Assembly (NCBI RefSeq): GCF_040436345.1
Contig: NC_133236.1
Span: 11,048,165 to 11,112,164, forward strand
From: Pagrus major
Taxonomy: Eukaryota > Chordata > Actinopteri > Spariformes > Sparidae
Reading direction: 5' to 3'
DNA length: 64,000 bases
In this document: piece by piece, positions 37,201 through 47,377 of the stretch
How positions within the stretch are numbered: position 1 is the stretch's first letter
Layout: each line of letters begins with the position of its first letter
Translations under genes and position numbers: made by a program
Notes under the pieces: model-generated
Told to the model about the DNA's origin: nothing
Database searches by the model: none
Seen by the model: only the letters and a program-made list of their open reading frames with translations

Positions 37201-40200
37201 GAATACAGTGCATTAATGAACTGTAGTGTTTGTTGTTTTCTCCCAAAATCAACATATAGTATTTAAAGTCAAAGTCCTGCCACTGCAGGACAAACAACTA
37301 CACATATAGTACATACTGCCGTGTGTGTTTACAGCTCAAAGGAAATGCTATCTAGCTCATTCCATATTTTGTTTATTTTTCTTTTTGTAACATGATGAGG
37401 TCATTCTATTGTCATAGCTGTTTTAACACCACAGCACCGTGAGTTGTGTGGATTTACATTGGTCTTGAATCTTTCCCACTCCCCGACACCAACAGTGCTA
37501 CCCAAACCCATCAGTGTGCAAGGTCTAACTGGTGGCATGCATCTTGTGCCAGGAGATGATGATGTTGCATAGTATCCAGTTTATCACTTTATTGGTGTTG
37601 ATGCTTTCCAGCTTATCAGCTCAGATGTTGACGGGCATTTGTTCTTGTGCATTTCTTGGAAGTACAACACAACAACTATTTATTACAATACTGTTTCCGT
37701 ATTGTTTTTCCACGTGTTTATAAAATGTCTGGTTTATTATTTGAAATTTGCCTCTTTGAACAAAGTGAATACATTTTTCTGCAACACATTTACAAAATTT
37801 AACAATAACAATCGATAGGGGCTCTATACAAAATGATCATTTGAAATATTATTATACAAATTAACATTTCAACTTATTAAATGGATGCTTATCATCCTTT
37901 AAGGACCTACATATGTTTGAATTTTGTTAATAACATTATTTCAGTGGGAAGCTCATGTCTTTAAAAGGGCAATAAATGGGATTTCCGCAGAAACACTGGC
38001 GGACTCTTCCACTGCATAAAAAGTTAAAGCATTCCCCCCTATTATTACAAAAACCTACAATTCGTCTTCAGCATCTTTTTTTCTTTATTTTCTTGGGGAA
38101 TAGTAGCAGAGTTGAACAGAGAATTTAGATGTTTCACTGAAGTAAAATTAGAAATACCACAATTTAGTTTGTAAAAGTGCTGCATTTAAAATCTTACTTT
38201 AAGATAAGATAGCATAAGATAGCATAAGATAAGATAGCATAAGACGAGATAAGATAATCCTTTATTAGTCCCACAATGGGGAAATCTGCATGATTACAGC
38301 AGTAAAGGGGTAATTAAGGGACAATATGTAAGAAGTTTGGTTGAAAACGTACAAAAATTAACTAAAATTATCAACAGAATCTGAATAAATAGCTGTTCTG
38401 ACGTTATGAAGTTGTGTTGCAGAGATATCTAATGAAGCCCCGTTACCTGCATGGCTAACTAAGCTAGCGAGCTAAGGGCAGCTACAGTTAGCAATATTAG
38501 CATTTACTCTGATGGTCTACTGGTGGTCTATTATTGATGCAGTAACATGTAAGATGTATTTTAATATTGAAGCTGACTTGGGTGGTTTAATTCACTGTAT
38601 AACAATGAACTGTATTTTATATCCTATTAAAGTTTTTTTTTTTTTTTTAAATCTTAAGTAACCAGTAACTACAGGTACCAAATAACTGTAGTGGAGTAAA
38701 AAGTACAATACTTGTCTCTGAAATGTAGTGGAGCAGGAGCATAAAGTAGCAGTAAATTAAACCACAAGTAAAGTAGAAGTAACTCAGAATTGTACTGACA
38801 GTTAAGTACAGTACTTGAGTAAATGTACTTGGTTACTTTTCTCCTCGGATGAGTAGTATTTATTAAATTGAAATGTATTACTGTTGTTTTTTGACAGCTG
38901 ACATCCCACAGGAGGTGTTGGAAACCTGCGGAGCGGCTGATTGCGGCCTCGTTGTCAACAGCAACAGCACGACCACCAGACCTGCTGAGAAACTTGTGTG
39001 GACACTCGTCGGATGCTACATCGGTAACACCACAATTGACTTTGTCATCACACCCAAGTCTGTAGGAAACCAGTTGCTCTCTCTTTAGCACCAGAATACT
39101 TTTGCAGCTACCTAACATCAGTGTCGTCTGTCCTATGTTGTGTGGTAGGTGTGGGTTTGCTGGCCATGCTCATTGTGGCAGTGTTTCTGGACAACATTGA
39201 CCGGGAGCAGGCCAGTCAGTTTCGTGGGAACCGGGAACCGTTCTGTCACACCTTCCTGGCCACGTTCAGACTGCTGAAGGACTGGAGGCTGCTGACCCTC
39301 ATCCCCCTCACCATGTACAGCGGCTTCGAACAGAGCTTCCTCTCCGGGGAGTACACCAAGGTGAGGAGCTCTCCAAACATGGACCATGTTATTGTAAATA
39401 TTGTTGAAGTCTCGATCTGTTTACATGACATCCTGAGAATTTCACCTCAATGGCGTAGATTCAAAAATTGCGAGGAGCAACAGCAATTTTGAGGACCCTT
39501 ACTTGAGTATTATCATTTCCTGCTACTTCATACATCCACTCCACAACATGTTGGAGGAAAATATTGTATTTTTTACCCGTTATATTTATTTGAAAACTTT
39601 AGTAAGTACACTGTACATTGTGTCAGTGCACTGGATCCGACAATTGGTAGATCCCTAGTTTAAAGTATATACATACATGTAAATATGTATAATTTACTGT
39701 TACTTGTAGTTTTGACACTTAATTACATTTGATATCAGATATATTATTCAAGCACTATGCATATGGATGGCTTTCATTTTTACCAAAGTAATATTTTAAC
39801 AGTATATCTTTACTTTTACTCAAGTATGACTTTTGGGTTTGTTTCACAACACTGGCAATAACTTTAATTACATGAATCCCTGAAGATGCACCTGTTTCCA
39901 TGTTAACCAGCTGCTGATGTTTCCTACGGACAAAATAATGGATTAATGGTGACATTTTGATGGGGCTTTTAGACTGAAATTTTAATCATATTTTGGTAGA
40001 TCCACCCACTTTTACTCCTACCAGCAACCTGACTGGTACAGTAGCTTACAGGTGACAGAAGACAGGGCTAGCTCGATAGATAATATTACTACTCTGTTAA
40101 TAGGAGCTAATGGTTAAATATCATAAGTGGTCATGTCTTTTGTAAAGAGTTCTACAACAAGTGGCAGTCCTTTTTAACCTTTTTGTTTCTTCAGCCATTG

Positions 40201-43200
40201 AGACACACAGTGCTCTAATGACAATATTACTCTCTAATTTAACTGGTGTTCTCGGTGCTGAATGAACAACGTTTTGTCTTCCTTTAATAAGAAATATTAA
40301 ACAAAAAAAATAATAATTAAAAAGATATCAGAAGTGGAAAGGCTAGTGCGAATAGCAAGCTTTCATACATGTATATATACACGTATATGGATGCATGGAT
40401 ATGCAAAAAAAAGTCAATTGAAATGTGTCGCATTACTTTTGGGGACCAAAAATATTCACAAAACACAAAATAAAAATTCAGATATGTCACAGAATAAGTG
40501 AAACACTAGAATATCCCAATATCCCTCACTCATTTTGAGTAGTGTATAAAATATACAATAAAGGTAATTGTCCCCTGGAGTCGCGTCATTGGTGTTACCT
40601 TGTGACAAATGTCTATTATTTTGAAACAAAACCCACACTGTTGACACTTTATTATTATTTATTAGTAGGGTACTGTAAAACAGTAGAACACAAATGGATT
40701 AAATTACATGAGTTAGTGAGTTTTAGATGATTGACAACCTGTGGTTTGATGCCCTGTGGCAGCCATTTTGTAAAATGCATTTCTCATTAATATTGTCACT
40801 GGTGTTAATTTCCTCATGGGTGACACCAGTTACCAAAAAAAGATGAAAAAGGCATTAAGCTTTCATTAATGTCTATTCATGAGTCAATGAGTTACAGAAT
40901 AATGTGTTCTAATCATAAATGTTAGATGAGGAAGTCAAGTGTCAGACATGTTGTCCTTCCAAGAGTGGACGTTTCTGTAGAATGACCCTGGTGGGTGATG
41001 AAAAAGCTCCGAGCATCCCTTCTCTTTTCGGTAAAATCCAGCGTGATAACTACAAAGTCCAAAACGTGTTGCTATTGACAGTTTTAAGCTTTGTGTGCAT
41101 CTGAAAGACTCATTTTTCTGTCAGACAGCTCTGATAACTCACCGTCAGCAGCACACAGTTCTCGTCTTCTTCGTGCCTGACAGCTCGTCTTTTAAATATC
41201 AGACTGGCACGGAAGGCACCTACCTCCCTGTCAGCCAATCAAATGTTCCCTCCTCCTCCTCCTCCTCCTCCTCCTCCTCTCTTTCTCTGCGTCTGACCTC
41301 TGATAGGATGATATTATCGTAGACCCGCCCACTTGAAGTGTGGCAACCAATCAAAATAAATAACAACACGCTGTGATGTTATGTCGGTCGTAGGCGACAC
41401 ATGTACAAAGATGACTGTGCTTGCAAGAAATAAAATCCATTTAGCCACAATCCCACAACCTCAGTGCTTTTAACAATGAATTTTAACTGTTTTGTACATT
41501 TCGGGAAATATATTAACTAATAATCTAATATTATATCTAATAAAATATCTAATAAAATTAATAGGCCCTGAATGTATCAACCTTTAATTCATATTGAAGA
41601 CTATCTACGTATTTTACGGAAGCCCTAAAGGGCCATGCATTCATACATTTTAATTCCTCCGTTTTCCCGTGATAACGAGCTAATTTAATTTGTTTTCTCG
41701 AGATCTCGAGTTATTATCTCGAAATAACAACTGCCATTTTCCCGAGATAACGGGATCATTTTCTCGAGATCTCGAGATAATGAAACTTTGTTTTCCCGAG
41801 ATAATGATATAATAAATTCGAGATCTCGAGATAACGAAACTTTGTTTTCCCGAGATAATGATATAATTAATTTGAGATCTCGAGATAATGACTGTGATAT
41901 GATAGGCCTGAGATTATGGAGACGCCCGGGACCTCGTAGCTGGTCAGCTATGTAGTTAACGATGACATCAGGCTCACTTAGATTGCTCCGCCGATATAGC
42001 TGAAGCCTTGCTAACCGTCTTTTAAGATTACGCACATTAATGTTTATATTATCTGTAATAGCAAGGCATAATGCTATTTCAGCCTGTGTCAGGCCTTGAT
42101 TGAAAAGATATGTGATGCGGTGATCGATATGCTCCTGCTCCTCTGACATTGCTACACTGAATGATGTTTCCTGCAATGATTTAATATACTACACTATCGT
42201 TTTGTTTTCTCAAGATCTCGAATTAATTATATCGTTATCTCGGGAAAACAAAGTGTCGTTATCTCGAGATCTCGAGAAAATTATCCCGTTATCTCGGGAA
42301 AAGGGCAGTTGTTATTTCGAGATAATAACTCGAGATCTCGAGAAAACAAATGAAATTAACTTGTTATCACAGGAAAACGGAGGAAATAAAATGTATGAAT
42401 GCATGGCCCTTTAGGGCTTCCATAGTATTCAATTTCTGATTCATGTATTTTATTTTATTTCCATTAATAATATATATTATATATTATTTTACTCTTCACA
42501 TTTCAATTTATTTGACTAGCTTTAATAGTTTTATTATATAGTTTTGTTTGTTTTATTTGTATCTTCTTTATTTTGTTTTCTCCTACTCAGCACAGCCGAA
42601 CTGTGTTCCTTTTCTATACCATTACTGAAGTGCCTTGTTGTTTCTAACTATCTTGTTACATAAAGCATTTTTAAAAGGAGGAGTGGTGTGACCGTTTTTT
42701 AAAGACGTTTAATGAAACTAGTTTACTGAAACTAGTTCAGGGACTGTTCCTTTACAGCTACGTTAGATGTGTAACCACTAGGGGGCAGCAGAACTCTCAA
42801 ACAAGTGTTGACCAACTTGTTCCTGACTAAATTATCTGGGTCTTATTAAATTATCCACTTCTTATCTAACTTTTAGGAAGTGGATATCCATTGAATATGA
42901 GGTGTTTATTTATATGTGGATTTATATTAGATGTATAATTAATCTGATTCGTGTTTCTTTGCAGAACTATGTGACGTGTGCTTTGGGGATCCATTACGTT
43001 GGCTTTGTGATGATGTGTTTCGGAGCCGCTAACTCTCTCTGCTCCTTCCTCTTTGGGAGACTCGCTCGGTACACTGGCAGAGCTGCACTCTTCTGTCTGG
43101 GTAAAATCTCTTTTATACTTTTATAGATACAGTATAATGTACATGGGATGATTTTTATACAAAAATAAATACTCAGTGCCTTTTTAGAGAGTTTTTACCG

Positions 43201-44166
43201 AGACAGTTAGGATTCATCTACAATGGAAATGTTTGTCTGAAGCTTAAATGTCAATCAATAAAAGGAGAAAAAAAAGAAAATTAGGATTCCTCACTTTCTG
43301 TGAGATTTTCTGCCATAATTTACCAAAATTGAGTCTCACCAGACCAGGTGGCTGTTTTGGGTATTTTAAATAAGATTTGGCCTCATGAAACTTTCAATTT
43401 GTCATCAGCAATTCCTCACACATTATTGGTTACTGAACCGAAGAAAAATGCACTTTTATAAATATAACTATACAGTTAAAAGAGACTAGAGTATTGCAAA
43501 CCTGATGAACTGCTGATATTCATTTGATTTGCACATCTGTCCATTTTCAGCTGCCGTGAGCAACTTCGCCTGTATCATTGCTCTCTTGTACTGGAGGCCT
43601 AATCCTAACCAGCTGCCTGTCTTCTTCGTGTTTCCCGCTCTGTGGGGAATGTCTGACGCTATCTGGCAAACTCAGACAAATGGTAAGAAACTCCTTTGTT
43701 CTCCCAAAGACATGGATATAATGAATCCTCAGAGTGATTTGTATGATTGTTGTTTAAGTATTTTAGGCTTTAGGCTCCTTCAAATTTCTTATAAATAATT
43801 GTTAAGATCATTACATAATCAGATATAATACAAATGCTGGACTTTGTCTTTGGTCCCTCATCTGCTCTCTTTCCTGCAGCTCTTTATGGCATCCTTTTCC
43901 CCCGGGACAAAGAGGCGGCATTCGCCAACTACCGCATGTGGGAGTCACTCGGTTTCGTCATCGCCTTTGCCTACAGCACCTTCATATGCCTGGAGTATAA
44001 ACTCTACATCCTGCTGGCCGTCCTGCTGCTGACCGCCATCACTTACCCCATCGTGGAGTACCACGAATACAAGCATCCCACACAGCCTGTGGAGGAGGGG
44101 GCCTACCTGAGTCCCAAGGAAGACATGGAGGCAGATAGCAAGATCATCTGCCAGACACAAATGTAG
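34125..44166 (+). CDS. unc93a: UNC93A homologue, complete gene of eight exons
   Basis: An UNC93-family multi-pass membrane protein of the MFS-like superfamily. UNC93A is a plasma-membrane protein of unclear biochemical function; relatives are the nematode K+ channel subunit UNC-93 and the TLR chaperone UNC93B1. CDS: join(34125..34214, 35310..35491, 36873..37102, 38898..39023, 39149..39360, 42965..43100, 43551..43682, 43880..44166). These 1395 nt give 464 aa, close to human UNC93A (457). All introns are GT-AG and all phases agree. About 11-12 hydrophobic segments can be seen; signature tracts are LFTAYGGLQSLQ (residues 19-30), GNLYPGWYTLIPTS (85-98) and NQYFGIFF. A sequon (NST) is at Asn190 in the long extracellular-type loop. 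The start sits in GCAGCCATGA and matches the family N-terminus. No frameshift or premature stop is seen, so the gene looks functional. Identification rests on family resemblance from memory and is strong. Confidence 0.95.
34215..35309 (+). other. unc93a intron 1
   Basis: AT-rich with no recognisable exon or repeat boundary. Frames at 34602-34784 (plus) and 34686-34982 (minus) are unconserved-looking and low-complexity. Confidence 0.6.
35310..35491 (+). CDS. unc93a: unc93a exon 2
   Basis: Residues 31-90 plus two bases of Trp91. It carries SSLNAEQGMGVASLS, the second membrane segment with SSMFLPP, the KNLGCK loop and the third segment. Acceptor TGTGCAG|AGC; donor TG|GTAATC. The final G of the apparent TGG belongs to the intron donor, and the codon is completed by the G that opens exon 3. 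Confidence 0.94.
35492..36872 (+). other. unc93a intron 2, with ATTAAT-rich repeat remnants
   Basis: No exon is seen. At 36390-36835 lie blocks such as TTAATGATTAGTTGATTAAT, CAATTCATCGATTAGTTGTG and GGGGCTGCAACAACGAATAT. I associate these with a common fish hAT-like or MITE family; a related region is at 52,500-53,000 on the opposite strand. Confidence 0.5.
36873..37102 (+). CDS. unc93a: unc93a exon 3
   Basis: Residues 92-167, the best-conserved block of the family: YTLIPTS, LGGSPLWSAKCTYLTISGN, the basic loop GKDGKKGSDV, then NQYFGIFFFIFQSSAVWGNL and the FGQDTN end. Acceptor CTCACAG|G; donor ATAG|GTAGGA, leaving one base of Ala168. Confidence 0.95.
38200..38310 (-). repeat. Retroelement 3' tail with TTATC tandem
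   Basis: On the minus strand: CCCCATTGTGGGACTAATAA, then AGGATTATCTTATCTCGTCT and further ATGC/TATCTTATC units. The tandem tail and preceding TGGGACTAATAAAGG are typical of fish LINE-type tails. Confidence 0.6.
38650..38862 (-). repeat. ACTCAAGTA-type dispersed repeat, copy 2 (inverted)
   Basis: Minus strand: AAGTACATTTACTCAAGTAC, TGTACTTAACTGTCAG, CTACTTTATGCTCCTGCTCC, ACTACATTTCAGAGACAAGT, TGTACTTTTTACTCCACTAC. It ends about 35 bp upstream of unc93a exon 4 and is inverted relative to the copy after exon 5. Confidence 0.75.
38898..39023 (+). CDS. unc93a: unc93a exon 4
   Basis: Encodes the long loop after the fifth membrane segment: CGAADC (Cys178 and Cys183, also conserved in mammals), the sequon NST at Asn190, the TTTRPAEKL tract and the start of the next membrane segment. 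Acceptor TTGACAG|CT; donor ATCG|GTAACA. An inverted dispersed repeat ends only about 35 bp before its acceptor. Confidence 0.93.
39149..39360 (+). CDS. unc93a: unc93a exon 5
   Basis: Encodes VGLLAMLIVAVFL, the cytosolic loop DNIDREQASQFRGNREPF, then TFRLLKDWRLLTLIPLTMYS and FEQSFLSGEYTK. Acceptor GTGGTAG|GT; donor AAG|GTGAGG, phase 0. Only 125 bp of intron separates it from exon 4. Confidence 0.94.
39494..39850 (+). repeat. ACTCAAGTA-type dispersed repeat, copy 3
   Basis: CTTACTTGAGTATTATCATT, TACTTCATACATCCACTCCA, GAGGAAAATATTGTATTTTT, then CTTTACTTTTACTCAAGTAT. It begins about 135 bp after exon 5, in the opposite orientation to the copy before exon 4. Confidence 0.7.
41249..41279. repeat. 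(CCT)10 microsatellite
   Basis: About ten CCT triplets; the poly-Ser frame at 41095-41322 is its by-product. Confidence 0.92.
41615..42424 (-). mobile_element. 810-bp inverted-repeat DNA transposon, IS3EU-like, internally deleted
   Basis: Long terminal inverted repeats of about 230 bp begin TACGGAAGCCCTAAAGGGCC (left) and TATGGAAGCCCTAAAGGGCC (right, reverse complement), so the ends read TAY...RTA. The flanks GTATTT (41609-41614) and GTATTC (42425-42430) look like a 6-bp target duplication with one change. The arms carry seven copies, some imperfect, of a self-complementary motif (TCTCGAGATCTCGAGA) spaced about 55-65 bp. From memory, TAY...RTA ends and 6-bp duplications are features of the eukaryotic IS3EU superfamily. 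The middle (about 41888-42176, minus) encodes only the first 90 or so residues of an integrase-like protein, so the element is non-autonomous. It is in reverse orientation inside unc93a intron 5. Confidence 0.75.
41888..42176 (-). pseudogene. Truncated transposase/integrase N-terminus inside the transposon
   Basis: From ATG at 42176 the frame encodes an N-terminal helical region with FNQGLTQAEIALCLAITDNI, then VRNLKRRLARLQLYRRSNLS and a GPGRLHNL end. The QAEIA...VRNLKRRL spacing is that of a helix-turn-helix preceding an integrase core. The catalytic DDE part is missing: after about residue 92 the frame runs straight into the inverted repeat and becomes a repetitive SLSRDL/SLSREN string until 41685. 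It resembles the starts of fish integrase-core proteins that I recall, but family naming is tentative. Confidence 0.65.
42965..43100 (+). CDS. unc93a: unc93a exon 6
   Basis: Residues 281-325: NYVTCALGIHYVGFVMMCFG, then CSFLFGRLARYTGRAALF. Acceptor TTTGCAG|AAC; donor CTGG|GTAAAA. It follows the 3.6-kb intron that holds the inverted-repeat transposon. Confidence 0.94.
43101..43550 (+). other. unc93a intron 6
   Basis: 450 bp, AT-rich, no repeat or exon recognised. Confidence 0.6.
43551..43682 (+). CDS. unc93a: unc93a exon 7
   Basis: Residues 327-369: AVSNFACIIALLYWRPNPNQ, LPVFFVFPALWGMSDAIWQT and QTN. The WG.SDA.WQTQ motif is diagnostic of UNC93 proteins. Acceptor TTTTCAG|CT; donor AATG|GTAAGA. 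Confidence 0.95.
43880..44166 (+). CDS. unc93a: unc93a exon 8 (stop codon)
   Basis: Residues 371-464: LYGILFPRDKEAAFANYRMW, ESLGFVIAFAYSTF, the last membrane segment YILLAVLLLTAITYPIVEY and an acidic cytosolic tail with SPKEDMEADSK. Acceptor CCTGCAG|CT; stop TAG at 44164-44166. EAAFANYR.WE..GFVIAF is a family signature. Confidence 0.95.
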
Positions 44167-44301
44167 AGACCCAATTTCAAGTGTTTTTTGTTGTTGTTGT
44201 TTTTGTTTGTTTCTTCACATCCTGGTCAGGCCACTGAGCTGTAAGTCAGGAGTCTGATACTGGAGCCAAATTGTTCAAATGACTTAAAAAATGCCACACT
44301 G

Positions 44302-44307
44302 AATAAA
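44302..44307 (+). terminator. unc93a polyadenylation signal (candidate)
   Basis: AATAAA, 135 bp after the unc93a stop codon, is the first canonical hexamer downstream. It would give a short 3' UTR; use is not shown by the sequence alone. Confidence 0.55.
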
Positions 44308-44884
44308 CTTAAAATATGTGATGAGAATGATGGAGAGGGTCAGTCAGACACTCAACACTAGAACAATAACACTTCTTATTTGATGAAGTCTTTGTAGCTG
44401 TTTTGGGTAAATTATTATAGCTGATATATTCATATACATATAACATTATAGGATGAACATGCAGGTTAAATATAGATTATATGTGTCGTGATCAACAATC
44501 TTATCCAGCCTGTTATTTCTTTTTACAGTGTTTCAGGTCTGCCGTTTCTGGATGAGCCAATGATCAAACCAACATTATTTGTACAGCTACAAAGCAGAAT
44601 TGTGTTACATTTTTTATGAATGTAACTACTGCAAGTGATATTTCTTACTGAAGTTGTATACTATAAATTTTTAAAAATAGTGGAAAACTGCTAAGTGTAA
44701 AATAGATGTATTAATATTTTCAGTTTTGTGTCAAAATGAAATAGAATTGGAGGAGGGACCAGTACGACATGCACGGCTATTGTTAAAGCAATGAGCTGAC
44801 AACATGCATAATTACTGGTGGACGGGAAACATATCACTAATAATTTAAGTATTATTGGGTTGATTTTTGTAAAATCCAAAACAA

Positions 44885-47060
44885 CGGCAAGAAACCTTTA
44901 GTTTCTTTTCTTTTTTTTAATATTTTCTTTTTATTTGAGTAGAAAATCAACAGGCACAAAGCTTCTTATATTGTGCACTTTTGTTTTTGTAACCGAACAA
45001 AACTAAATGATACAAATAAAAAACAAAAGAAGCAAAACCAGGAGAAATCCAGAGTCTGTGTGTGAGAACCAGGAGGTTTACAATACAGTTGATGCTTTTA
45101 ATTGAAATCTGTTCTATATGAGTTGATAAATTCAATCCACCCTTTCCAGCATTTATCAAATATGTCAGTCTTGAGTCTCAAAGCAAATGTTTTTTTTCCC
45201 CCATTATTAATGAACCTTGACTTATCCATTTTTTAGTGATGGCTTTTTTACTGGCAACCAAGCTTATTCTAAACATGTACAATTTAGAAAATTGGCCCTA
45301 ACGACTCTGAAACTCACACGTGTCCTTAACAACTCTGTACAGACACTCCCACACAGAGTTTAAAAGCCTGCAACTCCCCTCCAGTTAGTTAGAACTGAAG
45401 GAGCCTCTTGGATGAGAGGTGAAACATCCTCAAGAAACTGAAACAAGTCCAGTTGCCTACGATACAGCACTTAGAAACAATTCTTCTTTACTAATTATTT
45501 TATCAGTGTGATGTCGCAGCTGTAAGATTCTAAAGAAATCCTGGCTTGCCAAGCTGTATTGCTCCCTCAGGTCTTGGGAGCTTTTAAGCAAGGATTTCTC
45601 AAAGAGATCCAAACAAATAGTCAGACCCCTTTCCTGCTATATTTTAAAGTTTGCATCCAACGTGTTTGGAGCCTAAAAGTAGGCCACCCAGTGGATCAGT
45701 GAGTGAGTAAAGTATTTAGCCACTTTAAACTAGGTTTTGAGTGAAAGATCTAGCCATGGGTTGGGTTTTTCCCCCCAAGTGGTCTTTCAATTTGCTGTCT
45801 CCAGTAGTAGCCTATAGTAGGACCTTGACCGAGCACTGGCTTTCACTCGACTTCCATATTGCTGAATAGTCAGGGTTGCATATATTTACCAAGGGTTTAA
45901 TCTGAGCTGCTTGGTTTTAGGCAAAAATGTTTGTAATACATCTAGAAACTCCTGCTGATGTCAACCAAGTCATATTTTATTCCACTTTAATGGGGATCTC
46001 TCATCTTATAAAAAGTTCTCTCGGCTTGCTGCTTCTTTTTCTATAAACCAATAATTCTGTTGATTTACTGCCAACCTCATAATGTTTCTGTTTCACGACT
46101 AGCACATTTTAAAAAATGTCTCATGATTGGATATTATTTATTTGAGTTTTTACCTGTTGCATTTCTCTGGCAAGGTTTGGGTCCATAGTAGTCTTGTGTT
46201 CCCTTTGTAGCCTTTGTAGTTTTACTTCTAAACTAATTAGTTCCTGTTGGTTTTTTTTCCAATGCAGCTGTTTTAGCAATTATTTTCCCTCATAACACTG
46301 CTTTGCAGGCATCTCAGAAAACAGGAGGAGTTTAGCCTCCATCATGAAATCCTCCTTTTAAAATGAAATTCTATTTCCATCTGAACTGGACAATGATCTG
46401 ATATGTCCATTACTCCTATACTGCATGACTTAACCACATGTACATCCTTGTGAAACATTAAAAAGTAATCGTTTCGGGAGTAAGTAGAGTGGGGCGATGG
46501 AATTCCCTCCACACATCAATTATACCTGAATCTTGCAATATACTGCTGATGTTTTTAGCTGAGTGAGCTGCTTTGAAGACTGGACCTCCAGGATCAGTCC
46601 AACTTGGGGTTCAGTCTGACATTTAAATGTCCTCCACAAATCGTTAGACCCTGGGCTTTTGTTAACAGTAGATCAAAGATTTGAATATAAAAGGACCAGT
46701 TTGCTCTAGGTGGTGCATATACATTCAGAAAGCTGGCCTCAATCCCCTCTAATCTTCCCCCCACCATAATGTATCTTCCCTCCTTATCTTTGATTTCAAA
46801 CTGTACTTCAAAATTAAACCTGATTGACACCCCCCCTTCTTGGTCCAGATTTATATGAAGCTGAGAAATCTTGGTTAAAACCCCTTCTTTTAAGTTTAGC
46901 ATGGTCTGGTTCAGAAGGGTGAGTTTCTTGAAGGAAAACAATTCCCACCTTTTCCCTTTTCATTTTACTTAAAGTTGGCAGATGGAGGTCAGAGGGGTGA
47001 TGAACACCAATTTTATTTTTCTGGAGGTCGTGACTTGAAAAGGTTGGCAACAACTGAGCT
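44885..47060 (-). mobile_element. Degenerate L1/Tx1-type LINE, ORF2 remnants
   Basis: Read on the minus strand from about 47,060 down. First come endonuclease-domain tracts: FLQETH, FEIKDKEGRYIMVGGRLEGI and LNVYAPPRANWSFY, then ICGGHLNVRLNPKLD, with frame breaks between them. Next are ISDHCPVQ-type residues in about 46,400-46,450, where D-H closes the AP endonuclease fold. After a gap near 46.0 kb come ORF2 C-terminal tracts such as SQDFFRILQLRHHTDKIISK (about 45.5 kb) and AITKKWISQGS (about 45.2 kb). Most of the reverse transcriptase is absent, several stops and frameshifts occur, and another repeat interrupts it at 45,383-45,474. It is a dead, internally deleted copy. Frames at 46594-46941 and 46814-47053 are pieces of it. 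Confidence 0.8.
45383..45474 (+). repeat. Dispersed repeat, copy 2 (matches 13074-13216)
   Basis: GGAGCCTCTTGGATGAGAGG, then GTGAAACATCCTCAAGAAAC and AAGTCCAGTTGCCTACGATA, nearly identical to the first copy. It lies within the degenerate LINE and probably inserted into it. Confidence 0.75.
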
Positions 47061-47377
47061 AGCTGACCAAATACCAGAGAGAGATGGCAGCTAGTAGCAG
47101 CAATAGGTTATGCTAATGCTAACCCCAATGCTAATCCAGACTACACAATAAATGACATTCATTCATGCCCAATGAATGTCTAACATTTTTCTTCAGACTC
47201 TTCAGTTCACACGTTTTTTTAGATGATCCAAAGAGAATAATGGACATTTAAGGTTTTTTTGGAGACTAATTTACTGTTAAATCACTTCAAAGTTACTTAG
47301 ACGAAATATGAATCAACTTGATTTTCATTCTATATATGTAATCAAAACTGTATTTTAAACAATATTGTTATTAAACT
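47061..47377. other. LINE-proximal non-coding stretch
   Basis: Probably contains the 5' flank of the minus-strand LINE; GCTAATGCTAACCCCAATGC at about 47,112 resembles fish GCTAAC repeats. No gene is seen. Confidence 0.4.

Larger units (their letters stand above)
37103..38897 (+). other. unc93a intron 3 with retroelement tail and inverted repeat
   Basis: No exon is seen. It holds a GATAAGATAGCAT tandem at 38200-38256, followed by CCTTTATTAGTCCCACAATG (38259-38278). On the minus strand this is the ACTAATAAAGGATTATCTTA-type tail of fish non-LTR elements. It also holds an inverted ACTCAAGTA-type repeat at 38650-38862. Confidence 0.6.
39361..42964 (+). other. unc93a intron 5 (3.6 kb)
   Basis: The largest intron of the gene. 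It contains the ACTCAAGTA-type repeat (39494-39850), a CCT triplet run (41249-41279) and the 810-bp inverted-repeat transposon (41615-42424). No additional exon was found; the phase 0 join of exons 5 and 6 is intact. Confidence 0.7.

Noticed and set aside
39133..39387. Minus-strand frames opposite unc93a exon 5, and similar frames opposite exon 8 at 43945-44160
   Set aside because: Shadows of the real exons on the other strand; the spliced plus-strand reading is family-consistent.
41685..41887. Periodic SLSRDL/SLSREN protein tail as a genuine repeat protein
   Set aside because: It is the transposon's inverted arm read in frame; the periodicity is that of the palindromic DNA motif.
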